A DNA stretch of 14,738 nt from CAYSLA01 sp964431685. GTDB taxonomy: Bacteria; Armatimonadota; UBA5829. This document shows, piece after piece, positions 1 to 6,848 of the stretch; the first letter of the stretch is position 1, and the number at the start of each line of letters is the position of its first letter. Position numbers and translations under genes: made by a program. Below the pieces are notes generated by a model. That model was not told the origin of the DNA and did not search any database. It saw only the letters and a program-made list of their open reading frames with translations. The DNA lies in NCBI GenBank assembly GCA_964431685.1, contig CAYSLA010000077.1:1-14738 (forward strand). Direction: 5' to 3'.

Positions 1-212
1 CCGTCGTACGGATTGGCCCATACCTGACCGTTCGCCGCGGTCTGGCCGGTCAAGGCGCCAGACGCGTAGCTGTCAAAGTTGTCGGCCATGTCAACTGCGG
101 CGCCCGCCATCCCGGCGAGCGCGAGGCACATAATCAGTGCCATTGTCGATACTGTGATCGTCTTCATTCGGCTTACCCCTTTCTCCATTCCGAGACACAA
201 TGTTCTATTCAT
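1..212 (-). CDS. Exported protein, N-terminal fragment (cut by left edge)
   Basis: Only the first ~70 codons are in the window. The reading frame gives a hydrophobic signal peptide (MKTITVSTMALIMCLALAG, ending near an AGA|AVD-type cleavage site) and then a start of mature protein (DNFDSYASGALTGQ) resembling the opening of concanavalin-A/LamG-like jelly-roll domains of exported proteins. Two in-frame ATGs compete. The one at 212 has a textbook AAGGAGG about 8 nt upstream (220-228). The one at 167, directly before the signal peptide, has a weaker GGAGAAAGGGG. I prefer 212 for its ribosome binding site, though 167 gives a more usual signal peptide. The gene lies 69 bp beyond the gntR stop on the same strand. 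Function cannot be assigned from this fragment; only export is well supported. Confidence 0.7.
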   Translation of the reverse strand, partial: MNRTLCLGMEKGVSRMKTITVSTMALIMCLALAGMAGAAVDMADNFDSYASGALTGQTAANGQVWANPYD

Positions 213-281
213 CCTGATTTCCTCCTTTTCCATTCGTCTCTCAAGGTAGACGATTGCGCGAGCAAGTCGGCCTTGCGGACG

Positions 282-980
282 CTACGCTCGCAGTTTGCTC
301 CAGATGGTCTTTCGTATAGCCTCTGTTATCCGGCGGACTTGCGCTCTTGCTGCCCGCTCTGCCTGCTCTGGATCGTGAGCTGCGATGGCGTCAATAATGC
401 CCTCCCAGTTTGTCTCTTGATCCTGTCTGCGCTCCTCTTCAGTGAAGCGAGATTTGATCATGTCCTCAATCTCCTGAGACCTTTGTCCCAGGGGCATCAG
501 GTGGTTGATTCTGTAGGTCTGGGCAACCAATTCATTGCCGCAATTACCTACCAGGTACTCGTGGAATTCCATTGAGGCCTTCTGTCTGGCCTGGTGGTCC
601 CCATCGCGCAAAGCTCGTTTGTATTCACGATTGATTCTGCGCAGCTCGTCAATCTGCCAGCCGTTCAGGTTCTTGGCGGCGAGGAAAGCCGCCAGACCCT
701 CAACCACTTCGCGAAGTTCATACTGCTGAAGAACCTGCTCAGGATCGAGATCCTCTATGTAGGTAACGTATTTCCCGCCGTAAGCGCCGTTGCCCTTGAT
801 CAGCCCCTCGGCTTCGAGCCTCAGTATGGCCTCGCGCACAGGCACTCGGCTCACCCCCATCGCTTTGGCGATACCTACCTCAGTAATCCGCTCCCCGGCG
901 GTGAGGTGGCCCTTCTCGAGCTTTTCCTTCAAAGATCGATATACGTTACCAGATTTCGTGTCATCGTCGGCCACAGCCAC
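282..980 (-). CDS. GntR-family transcriptional regulator, FadR/FCD subfamily
   Basis: About 232 residues. An N-terminal winged helix-turn-helix (about residues 12-75, with ITEVGIAKAMGVSRVPVREA and then LRLEAEGLI) is followed by an all-helical FCD ligand-binding domain (about 80-215, with YELREVVEGLAA and FHEYLVGNCGN). FCD regulators bind small carboxylic acids or sugar acids; NanR (sialic acid) and UxuR (hexuronates) are family members. I chose the GTG at 980 because GGAGAGGAG lies just upstream (989-998). A longer frame from GTG 1052 is open, but its extra residues are encoded by an inserted repeat element. A near-consensus promoter with a perfect palindrome at its start site lies at 1199-1244, and the same palindrome sits at the promoter of the neighbouring Asp-box genes, so autoregulation and local repression are inferred. 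The inducer is unknown; sialic acid or a related acid is a guess from context. Confidence 0.9.
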   Translation of the reverse strand: MAVADDDTKSGNVYRSLKEKLEKGHLTAGERITEVGIAKAMGVSRVPVREAILRLEAEGLIKGNGAYGGKYVTYIEDLDPEQVLQQYELREVVEGLAAFLAAKNLNGWQIDELRRINREYKRALRDGDHQARQKASMEFHEYLVGNCGNELVAQTYRINHLMPLGQRSQEIEDMIKSRFTEEERRQDQETNWEGIIDAIAAHDPEQAERAARAQVRRITEAIRKTIWSKLRA

Positions 981-999
981 AGCATCATGCTCCTCTCCA

Positions 1000-1124
1000 G
1001 CAAGATCTGCCGTCTCGCTGAGTGCTACGTCATGCCGGACTTGATCCGGCACCCATCCGTGGAAGGGATGGGTCCTGAATCAAGTTCAGGATGACGTGGT
1101 TTCTCACATAGTCTGAGCTCTTAC
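1000..1124. mobile_element. MITE-like element, copy A (in gntR leader)
   Basis: This ~125-bp non-coding element matches the inverse of copy B at 9851-9974, with about seven mismatches over 96 bp (1029-1124). The right terminal repeat GAGCTCTTAC is intact (1115-1124); the left one has decayed (GCAAGATCT against GTAAGAGCT). It is flanked by the direct repeat CCTCTCC (992-998 and 1125-1131), a probable target-site duplication, with one extra base on the left side. Inside are three back-to-back hairpins: 1034-1050, 1052-1072 and 1073-1091. It lies between the gntR promoter and its start codon, so it is probably transcribed as leader RNA. No transposase is encoded, so movement would need one supplied elsewhere. 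Confidence 0.75.
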
Positions 1125-1177
1125 CCTCTCCGGCGTCTTCGCACGAACCCAAAGCTCAAGCTTCGCGCCCATCCACA

Positions 1178-1187
1178 GTGTATATAG
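1178..1187. promoter_or_regulatory. Possible secondary operator half-match near gntR promoter
   Basis: GTGTATATAG matches the first seven bases of the perfect palindrome and lies 21 bp from it, about two helical turns. It could be a weaker second site for a dimeric GntR protein, but a single degenerate match in AT-rich sequence is modest evidence. Confidence 0.3.
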
Positions 1188-1198
1188 GTCCCCCCAAA

Positions 1199-1208
1199 GT
1201 GTATACAC
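1199..1208. promoter_or_regulatory. Operator palindrome O1 (GTGTATACAC) at gntR promoter
   Basis: This perfect 10-bp palindrome begins 8 bp beyond the -10 box of the gntR promoter, so it should overlap the transcription start. The identical sequence sits at the equivalent place of the Asp-box gene promoter (4304-4313). Its GTATAC core is like operators reported for FCD-type GntR regulators such as UxuR. Autorepression by the GntR protein is inferred. Confidence 0.7.
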
Positions 1209-1216
1209 CCAAACTC

Positions 1217-1244
1217 AGTATATCATGTTTTTTCGGTATGTCAA
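1217..1244 (-). promoter_or_regulatory. Sigma70-type promoter P1 for gntR
   Basis: On the minus strand TTGACA (1239-1244), a 16-bp spacer and TATACT (1217-1222) form a near-consensus promoter. Upstream lie A-rich tracts, including seven A at about 1260-1266, that resemble an UP element. Transcription would start near 1209, inside operator O1, giving a ~230-nt leader that carries the MITE-like element before the gntR start codon. Confidence 0.75.
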
Positions 1245-1306
1245 GTGCTTTTGCGCAGGTTTTTTTGTCCTGGATTGTTCGGGAAACGCACCATCATAGC
1301 GTGCGC

Positions 1307-1374
1307 TGTCATTTCGAGCGCAGTGAGGAATCCCGCTATCGCAAAGGAGATTCCTCCCGTTGGTCGGAATGACA
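1307..1374. repeat. Palindromic intergenic repeat, copy C
   Basis: An imperfect inverted repeat with 26-nt arms (1307-1332 and 1349-1374, about 20 of 26 paired) around a 16-nt loop. It begins TGTCATTTCGAGCGCAGTGA and ends CGGAATGACA. It is related to the repeat at 13506-13570. It lies 17 bp past the stop of the second Asp-box gene and might serve as that operon's 3' stem-loop, but no T-run follows on the minus strand. Intergenic palindromes of this TGTCATTTCGA type are widespread in bacterial genomes. Confidence 0.65.
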
Positions 1375-1390
1375 TGGTGGACAGGGCAGG

Positions 1391-2986
1391 CTAGTGATCG
1401 AGTACGAGTCCCTGGTCGGTCACCTTGAGCCTTGCTATGCGGCTGTCTGCCTTGCCGGGATCCATAATCTCGCCCATGTAAGTGACCAGCACTACGTCCG
1501 GCTCGACCTCCAGTGCCCGCTGATTGGCCCAGGCGCAGTAGTCCACAATCACCGGCAGACCCCACGTTCTGCCCCCGTCCCGGCTCAGATAGGCGGCGAA
1601 ATACGGATACCGCACCGTCGCAACCAGTGCCCCGCTTGCCGTTGCCGTAAGTGACGGGCAGAACCCAGGGAAATGGCCTATCGCCGCCGGTTCCCAACTC
1701 CTGCCTCCGTCGTTGCTCTGAAGCCGCCACATATATGGATCACGGTCGGGCCTGCCGATGCCAACTATGGTTCCTTCGTCTCCTTCATCCATCGCGACTT
1801 CGTAGTATCTGCCAGCGTACCTCAATGGCGTGACGGGCTCACCGGGCGCCTTATTACTCGCATCGCAAAGAACCGGCGCGGACCAGGTGCGGCCATCGTC
1901 CCTGCTCCTTATGACCATCGCCGCATAGAACGGGCATTGAGAATCCGCAACCGGTTCATTTGCCAGAGCGCACATCACGGGAACAACGATCGAGCCGTCC
2001 CGCATTCTTACGGGTGTCCACGCTCCGCCAACTCTCCATTCCGCAGGCCATCCGCCATCTATATCAAGGACGTACGGAGTCTTCCAGCTTCTTCCCTCGT
2101 CGACAGACTCATAAGCATAGAGCTGCCACTTGAACGTCGAATGATTCGAGTGGATACAGACCCACGTGCCGTCCTCGCGAACGAAAGAACCTCCAAAGCC
2201 TGCCTGAAGGGTAGATGGTTCCGAGGCGCCCCAGGTTCGGCCTCCGTCTCTGGATCGTATGAAGACGCTTCTCCTCGTCTCACCCCAGTTAGGATTGCCG
2301 AACGTGAGAAAGAGAACTACCTCGCCCGATTTGCCCTGCATCAACTGCGCATAGCTCTGGTAGGTAGTTGGATCCGGCTCCGGACAAGGCGTAATCCAGT
2401 GCTGGGAAGGAGCCTCAAGCCTGAAGCCTTCAGAGGCCGGAAGAGGATCGCCTTCGATCTGAAACCCATCGAACCTGGGCGCGTCAATGTACGGATTCTG
2501 GATGCTTGCAAGACCGACGCGCCCGGAAGCGTACGTGTTGTCCTGTACATCGGCAACCAGAACTCCGTCGATCCAGGCGCGAAGAGACGTTCCCTTTGCC
2601 TCGACTTTGACTTCGTACCAGTGCTCAAGCCTGGCACATAGACCCGGCACCAGACCAAAGTTCAGATAGCGCTGGAGCGGCGATCCGTCCGCGACCACAA
2701 TTCCCGCCCAGAAAGTGCGCGCGCGAAACTGCTGGCCGTTGCACGGTATGTCCAGAGCGTAGAACCGGCGCGAATCCTGAAGACGAAACAGAAACCTTAC
2801 GCTGGTCATGGTGCGCAGTCTGTACCGAAAAGTGGCGGTGAAGTCGCCGTAGCACACGCCTTCTTTCACCGCCATATACTCGACATCAGTCCCGTCCGGA
2901 GGCGCCAACTCGCCGCCGACCCCTCTGCTCCATTCACCGTTGAGAAAGACCCATTCGTTCTTTCCGGAATCGTGTTTAGACATCAT
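1391..2986 (-). CDS. Asp-box (sialidase-fold) protein with N-terminal lectin-like domain
   Basis: A 531-residue protein. Residues ~10-180 resemble a concanavalin-A-like jelly roll (FTATFRYRLRTMTSVRFLFR, then YEVKVEAKGTSLRAWIDG and a DGF strand), as in LamG/DUF1080 domains. Residues ~190-531 form a sialidase-type beta-propeller with five Asp boxes: SRDGGRTW (245), SVDEGRSW (294), SRDDGRTW (361), SNDGGRSW (424) and SRDGGRTW (468). No FRIP motif, the usual arginine-bearing mark of bacterial sialidases, is visible, so sialidase activity is unproven. There is no signal peptide, so it probably acts in the cytoplasm unless exported another way. Its ATG overlaps the upstream gene's TGA by 4 nt, so the two are translationally coupled and probably share promoter P2. 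A related exo-glycosidase or a sugar-binding propeller is the alternative. Confidence 0.85.
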   Translation of the reverse strand: MMSKHDSGKNEWVFLNGEWSRGVGGELAPPDGTDVEYMAVKEGVCYGDFTATFRYRLRTMTSVRFLFRLQDSRRFYALDIPCNGQQFRARTFWAGIVVADGSPLQRYLNFGLVPGLCARLEHWYEVKVEAKGTSLRAWIDGVLVADVQDNTYASGRVGLASIQNPYIDAPRFDGFQIEGDPLPASEGFRLEAPSQHWITPCPEPDPTTYQSYAQLMQGKSGEVVLFLTFGNPNWGETRRSVFIRSRDGGRTWGASEPSTLQAGFGGSFVREDGTWVCIHSNHSTFKWQLYAYESVDEGRSWKTPYVLDIDGGWPAEWRVGGAWTPVRMRDGSIVVPVMCALANEPVADSQCPFYAAMVIRSRDDGRTWSAPVLCDASNKAPGEPVTPLRYAGRYYEVAMDEGDEGTIVGIGRPDRDPYMWRLQSNDGGRSWEPAAIGHFPGFCPSLTATASGALVATVRYPYFAAYLSRDGGRTWGLPVIVDYCAWANQRALEVEPDVVLVTYMGEIMDPGKADSRIARLKVTDQGLVLDH

Positions 2987-4203
2987 TTCACCTTGCTCAT
3001 ATCTGCCTCGAGAACCTCGATATCTTCCTTGTTGACGGAATAGGTGACCAGCAACTTGTCGCCGTCGGTGATGCAGTTTGGGTAGTGATACCCATTCTCC
3101 TTGTGGCGACCGTTGATCCTGCGCGTAGTGTCGCCCTCCACCAGCAAATACTGGCGGTCAAAGCAGTAGCCGTCGTCGCTCAGTGCGACCAGCAAATGCA
3201 TCCTATCGAGCATTATGTCGTAGTTGTTACCCACTATATAACAGCGGCCATCGTTCAGCCTGCCTGCGAAAGCCCGAGAGTATGAGTTGGGGAAATCGGT
3301 GCGAAGCAGTTCGCTCCACGTTCTGCCGCCGTCGTCGCTCCAGGTCAGTCCGAGGCGGCAAGATTCTGATGAGTCTCTCTGATACATCCAGATGCGTCCG
3401 TCATCAGTCTGATACCACGTACCCTGCTCCGGCAGCACTCCCTGTTCCGACGGGTCAATGTACGTTACGTGCGGAGGGCCGCCAAGCGCGGAGGCATCGT
3501 CCCAACCCAGCACCATCGCCTGGTGGTCTCCAAAGTAGTTGAACCCGCAGCACATGTATTTGCCGTCCATTGTCTTCCTTGGACCTTCGAACAGATACAC
3601 GCTGTCGCAGATGTTCTCTTCGTGCTGCCAGTGAATCAAGTCCTCTGTGGAATACACGTCCAGGTGTATGTGCTGATCTACCAGCGAGCACATTCCCGGC
3701 TCGGCCACATCGCGCCCAAAATCCTTCGCCACACACACATAGCAGTATAGCCTGCCGTCTGCCGAGCAAAGCCCGGCATTGTTCCTTACGAGCCTGGACT
3801 CGACCGGCGTGTGCACGAGAACCCTGGGCTCCGACCATTCCATACCGTCAGAAGACCAGGCGTAGTGGACCTCCTGGCCAACGTAATCCTCGTGCAGAAA
3901 GCCGTTCGACCACGACAACACGTACTTGTCCCCAAACTTGGTGATGGTCTGGTGATGGCTGTATGCCCAGCTCGCCTCGTTTCCTTTGTAGACCGTTGTT
4001 TTTCGAACGGGAACTTGCGGGAACTCCCCCCAGCCTTCGGGCACCACGGGATGCCAGTCGTTCAGGACAGGGTAGCCGCCGTTTATGACCGATAGCCTGA
4101 GACGAAACTCCTGCATCTTCGCAACCAGCCCAGGGTCAACTACATTCAGGACTCTGTCAGTCTTCGCGGGAACTTGCTTTGCACAAGCCGTCACTTGAGC
4201 CAT
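2983..4203 (-). CDS. Asp-box/BNR (sialidase-like) six-bladed propeller protein
   Basis: A 406-residue single-domain protein. Two clear Asp boxes are seen (SSDGMEW at 117, SDDGGRTW at 289) and one is degenerate (SDDGYCF at 342). The C-terminal pattern YHYPNCITDGDKLLVTYSVN is typical of BNR_2 exo-sialidase-like proteins, and YSTEDLIHW resembles GH32/43-type blade motifs. No FRIP motif and no signal peptide are visible, so a cytoplasmic glycoside-processing role is likelier than a secreted sialidase; the substrate is unknown. I chose the ATG at 4203 because GGAGGAGAC sits right before it; an upstream in-frame start at 4239 has no such site. This is the first gene behind promoter P2 and operator O2, with a ~110-nt leader, and it overlaps the next gene by 4 nt. 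Confidence 0.85.
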   Translation of the reverse strand: MAQVTACAKQVPAKTDRVLNVVDPGLVAKMQEFRLRLSVINGGYPVLNDWHPVVPEGWGEFPQVPVRKTTVYKGNEASWAYSHHQTITKFGDKYVLSWSNGFLHEDYVGQEVHYAWSSDGMEWSEPRVLVHTPVESRLVRNNAGLCSADGRLYCYVCVAKDFGRDVAEPGMCSLVDQHIHLDVYSTEDLIHWQHEENICDSVYLFEGPRKTMDGKYMCCGFNYFGDHQAMVLGWDDASALGGPPHVTYIDPSEQGVLPEQGTWYQTDDGRIWMYQRDSSESCRLGLTWSDDGGRTWSELLRTDFPNSYSRAFAGRLNDGRCYIVGNNYDIMLDRMHLLVALSDDGYCFDRQYLLVEGDTTRRINGRHKENGYHYPNCITDGDKLLVTYSVNKEDIEVLEADMSKVK

Positions 4204-4284
4204 GTCTCCTCCGATTCCTTTCTGCTTCGGCTCCGGCAATGCCCAGTATTACGCACACCTCAGGCCATTGCACGAGCTATCGCA

Positions 4285-4294
4285 GTGTCTGCAC
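4285..4294. promoter_or_regulatory. Possible secondary operator near promoter P2
   Basis: GTGTCTGCAC matches the operator palindrome at 8 of 10 positions and keeps its GTG...CAC ends. It lies 19 bp downstream of O2 in the direction of transcription, roughly paralleling the degenerate site near the gntR promoter (21 bp). It is suggestive only. Confidence 0.3.
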
Positions 4295-4303
4295 ATTACA
4301 GAC

Positions 4304-4313
4304 GTGTATACAC
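4304..4313. promoter_or_regulatory. Operator palindrome O2 (GTGTATACAC) at Asp-box operon promoter
   Basis: This perfect palindrome is identical to O1 at the gntR promoter. It begins 7 bp past the -10 box of P2, so a bound protein would cover the transcription start, the classic position for repression. The GntR/FCD protein encoded at 282-980 is the obvious candidate to bind it. Confidence 0.7.
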
Positions 4314-4320
4314 ATTCTGC

Positions 4321-4348
4321 ATTATACCACAAGCACGCCGATTGTCAA
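4321..4348 (-). promoter_or_regulatory. Consensus sigma70 promoter P2 for the Asp-box gene pair
   Basis: On the minus strand TTGACA (4343-4348), a 16-bp spacer and TATAAT (4321-4326) match the sigma70 consensus at all 12 positions. The -35 box overlaps the stop codon of the upstream aldolase gene, so the Asp-box pair has its own promoter rather than relying only on read-through. Confidence 0.85.
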
Positions 4349-5253
4349 CCGGCGTCTATCAAATAGCGATCATATCGCTCCATCGTCTCTTGCAGGCGAG
4401 ACATCTGTTCCGGACCAACTGGGGACGTAGGGTGCGCCGTAGTCGGCCCGCAGATATCACGTAAGCTCATGCAGCCCTTGATTGCCGCAATGAAGACAGC
4501 CGTGGTCTCAATCTCCTGAAAGAACGCCCACATCCTGGAAACCCCATCTCCCAGAGCGGACCAATCCCTCTGCTCGGCCATCGACCACAAACGAGCACAC
4601 TCGCCCGGCAACAGGTTGCCCGTAGCCAGAACTGAACCATCTGTGCCGAGAGGCGCCGAGAGCGCAAGGTTCGGCAGAGCCCCCTCAAATACGAGGAAGT
4701 CTGGGAACGAACTCTTCAGTTCGAGGAGGCCCCGCATATAATCGAGGTCTCCCTGGGTGTCCTTGATTGCACACACGCGCTTCTCCGCAAGAAGCGTGCT
4801 GATAGTATCCAAGTCGATCAGGTGCCTGTAGCGAGCCGGATAGTTGTAGAGGATGAGCGGCTCTCCGGCCGCGTCGGAAAGGACTCTGAAATAGTCCAGA
4901 AGCTCCGCCTGAGAATAGGCAAAGAAGTACGGAGTGCTTGTCACGAACCCGGAGACTCCGGGCTGACTGCAGTCGGCGAGCGCGGCCAGTGAGGCAGTTG
5001 TGCTGTCTCCGCAAATCCCCGATATAACAGGCACCCGCCCGGCGACAGCCTCGACCACCACCTCAACTACTTGCCGGCGCTGCGTGCGGCTCAGCCCGTA
5101 GAACTCTCCGGTGGTCCCCAGGGCGAATATCACGTTCACGCCCGCTTCCACCTGGAACTCGCAGATGCGTCTCAGAGCCTGCACATCGACCTCTTGCTCA
5201 GAGGTCAGTGGAGTGACTATGGGAACGATCAACCCATAGAGTTCATTAGTCAT
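4345..5253 (-). CDS. DHDPS / N-acetylneuraminate lyase family aldolase
   Basis: A 302-residue class I aldolase of the DapA/NanA TIM-barrel family, which condenses or cleaves pyruvate-containing compounds through a lysine Schiff base. Visible marks are GTTGE (46-50), TPYF (107-110), YNYP (136-139) with the catalytic tyrosine Y136, and the Schiff-base lysine K164 in CAIKDTQGD. Numbering closely follows E. coli NanA (Y137, K165). R141, two residues after YNYP, sits where DHDPS keeps its carboxylate-binding arginine (YNVPSR); NanA has leucine near there (YNIPAL). The true substrate is therefore open: an N-acetylneuraminate-like acid, a 2-keto-3-deoxy sugar acid or a DHDPS-type reaction. Position next to Asp-box genes and in the same window as an AGE-family epimerase favours sugar acid breakdown. 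AAAGGA precedes the ATG. Confidence 0.9.
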   Translation of the reverse strand: MTNELYGLIVPIVTPLTSEQEVDVQALRRICEFQVEAGVNVIFALGTTGEFYGLSRTQRRQVVEVVVEAVAGRVPVISGICGDSTTASLAALADCSQPGVSGFVTSTPYFFAYSQAELLDYFRVLSDAAGEPLILYNYPARYRHLIDLDTISTLLAEKRVCAIKDTQGDLDYMRGLLELKSSFPDFLVFEGALPNLALSAPLGTDGSVLATGNLLPGECARLWSMAEQRDWSALGDGVSRMWAFFQEIETTAVFIAAIKGCMSLRDICGPTTAHPTSPVGPEQMSRLQETMERYDRYLIDAG

Positions 5254-5288
5254 GCTACAGAGTCCTTTGCGTTAGTCTTTCTGATGGG

Positions 5289-5309
5289 CGGTAGTATCGA
5301 AGACTACCG
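5289..5309. other. Small stem-loop between FG-GAP and aldolase genes
   Basis: CGGTAGT (5289-5295) and ACTACCG (5303-5309) can pair around a 7-nt loop in the 65-bp gap. No T-run follows on either strand, so it is not a standard terminator; it may mark an RNA-processing point. Confidence 0.3.
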
Positions 5310-5318
5310 GCCGCGCCG

Positions 5319-6752
5319 TTACGGCTTGTAGTCTATGGTGAGTGGCCGGTTCACCCTGACGCGCCGTATGGTTTGAACCTTGCCATTCGGCCAGGCTACC
5401 TCCAGACTGGTCGGCGACTGCTGGCCGAGGCCGAAGTGCAGAGTGAGGTCGTTCTGATTGCCCTCGCCCGTGCCGGCTTCAACCTGACGAGTCAGAATCG
5501 CGTCCTTGAGCCTGACCCGCACCTGAGCTCCGATTGCAGAGCGGTTGACCAGCTTACCGTCGCCACTCAGCCGAACAGAAAGCCAGCGGTTGTCGCCGCC
5601 CTGATTCTCGAACAGCTTTCCTCCGCAGATCACGTCGAGATTGCCGTCGTTGTTGAAGTCGGCCCAGGCTGCCTGGTAGGTCGGAGGCAACTCGGCGACA
5701 CCGGCTGATGCGGTCACGTCAGCAAACTTGAACTCGCCCTCGTTGCGGAAAAGCACAGGATAGTTTGGAACGCCAAATGAGGCCCCGGCGTACACGGTCG
5801 TGAACAGGAGGTCGAGGTTTCCATCGTTGTCGTAATCGCCCGCGGCGGGCGTGGCGTAGGATTCCTGGTAGAACACCCCGCATGGCCCCATGTCCTCAAA
5901 ACAGTACTTGGCTTTCGGGCCAAGGTTCTTGAGGAATCGAGACTTGGGCTGATCCCCCCGGCCATCGACGTGCGCGAAGTTGCCTGCGAAAAGATCAATG
6001 AACCCATCGTTGTTGAAGTCGCCCCAGGCCGAACCGATGGAGTGCCCGCCTTCAAACCCGGCGGAAGTGGCTACCGCATTGTACTCAGCGGCCGCATCCT
6101 TGAACTGGCCGGACCCGTCATTGAGCCAAAGGAGATTGGGCTGGAGGCGATAGTTTGAGACATAGACATCGACTGCACCATCCTGGTTGAAGTCGCAGGC
6201 GGTGACGCCGCGGGCTCGATACTTCACCTCGCTCCACGCAAGCTGGAAACTCGTGCCCTTGTTGTTCATCAGGATCATATCCGGAAATGTGATTCCGGCG
6301 TCCCAGTCTTCATAGCCTCCCACGTAGAGGTCCACGAAACCGTCTTTGTTGAAATCTCCCCAGCACGCGCCGCGCGGGGAGGACCTCGGAAGCTCCGGCA
6401 GCTTGAACTCGGTGAAGCTCTTGCCGCCCTCGTTGCGCAACAGCCGGAAACTCGACCAGTTGAAGAGATCCGCATAGCCATCGTTGTCGAAGTCGGCCGC
6501 GACGCAGTCGCCGCCAACGTCCGCAAGCTTGGTGAAGCCCTTGCCCTTGTTGTTCTTCCAGACAGCGTTCGAGCAGACAAGGTCCACCCAGCCGTCGTTA
6601 TCGACATCCACCCAGCATGCGGCGCCGGTTCCCAGCGTCAGACCGAGTTCGGCGGTCTTGTCTTTGAACACCGGCGCAGCCGACCCCGCGCCTATGCTCA
6701 CCAGCGCGACCAGCGCGCACACAATCAGTTGCACCAAAAGTCTATTTCCCAA
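5319..6752 (-). CDS. Exported FG-GAP/VCBS beta-propeller protein with ASPIC/UnbV domain
   Basis: A 477-residue protein with a signal peptide (about 1-25, LLVQLIVCALVALVSIGAG). Seven calcium-binding-like repeats follow, of the form DxDxDGxxDL: DVDNDGWVDL, DFDNDGYADL, DFNKDGFVDL, DFNQDGAVDV, DFNNDGFIDL, DYDNDGNLDL and DFNNDGNLDV. This suits a seven-bladed propeller. The C-terminus (about 390-470) has the ASPIC/UnbV marks NRSAIGAQVRVR, LHFGLGQ and VAWPNGK. The family is secreted or surface-bound; precise roles are mostly unknown, and adhesion or carbohydrate binding is inferred. The start is TTG at 6752, supported by AAGGAG 7-8 nt upstream and by the signal peptide beginning at once. It follows the XRE-cupin gene by 96 bp and precedes the aldolase by 65 bp, all on one strand, but a shared pathway is not shown. 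Confidence 0.9.
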   Translation of the reverse strand: MGNRLLVQLIVCALVALVSIGAGSAAPVFKDKTAELGLTLGTGAACWVDVDNDGWVDLVCSNAVWKNNKGKGFTKLADVGGDCVAADFDNDGYADLFNWSSFRLLRNEGGKSFTEFKLPELPRSSPRGACWGDFNKDGFVDLYVGGYEDWDAGITFPDMILMNNKGTSFQLAWSEVKYRARGVTACDFNQDGAVDVYVSNYRLQPNLLWLNDGSGQFKDAAAEYNAVATSAGFEGGHSIGSAWGDFNNDGFIDLFAGNFAHVDGRGDQPKSRFLKNLGPKAKYCFEDMGPCGVFYQESYATPAAGDYDNDGNLDLLFTTVYAGASFGVPNYPVLFRNEGEFKFADVTASAGVAELPPTYQAAWADFNNDGNLDVICGGKLFENQGGDNRWLSVRLSGDGKLVNRSAIGAQVRVRLKDAILTRQVEAGTGEGNQNDLTLHFGLGQQSPTSLEVAWPNGKVQTIRRVRVNRPLTIDYKP

Positions 6753-6848
6753 TGTTGGTCTCCTTCTGCCATATTGTACTGTAGAAACGATATTAACGAT
6801 CAGTCATACCGGAGAACTGAGGGGAGATACCGCCGGAACGATGATGTG

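Noticed and set aside
258..291. Inverted repeat GCGAGC...GCTCGC as a gntR terminator
   Set aside because: The stem is short and interrupted and no T-run follows on the minus strand; it is not convincing as a terminator.
981..1052. Longer GntR reading frame starting at GTG 1052
   Set aside because: Most of the added residues are encoded by the inserted repeat element, and the good ribosome binding site at 989-998 points to the GTG at 980.
1673..2641. Long plus-strand open frame opposite the Asp-box gene
   Set aside because: It has no recognisable motifs and runs antisense to a gene with five clear Asp boxes; it is an open frame from G+C-rich codon use.
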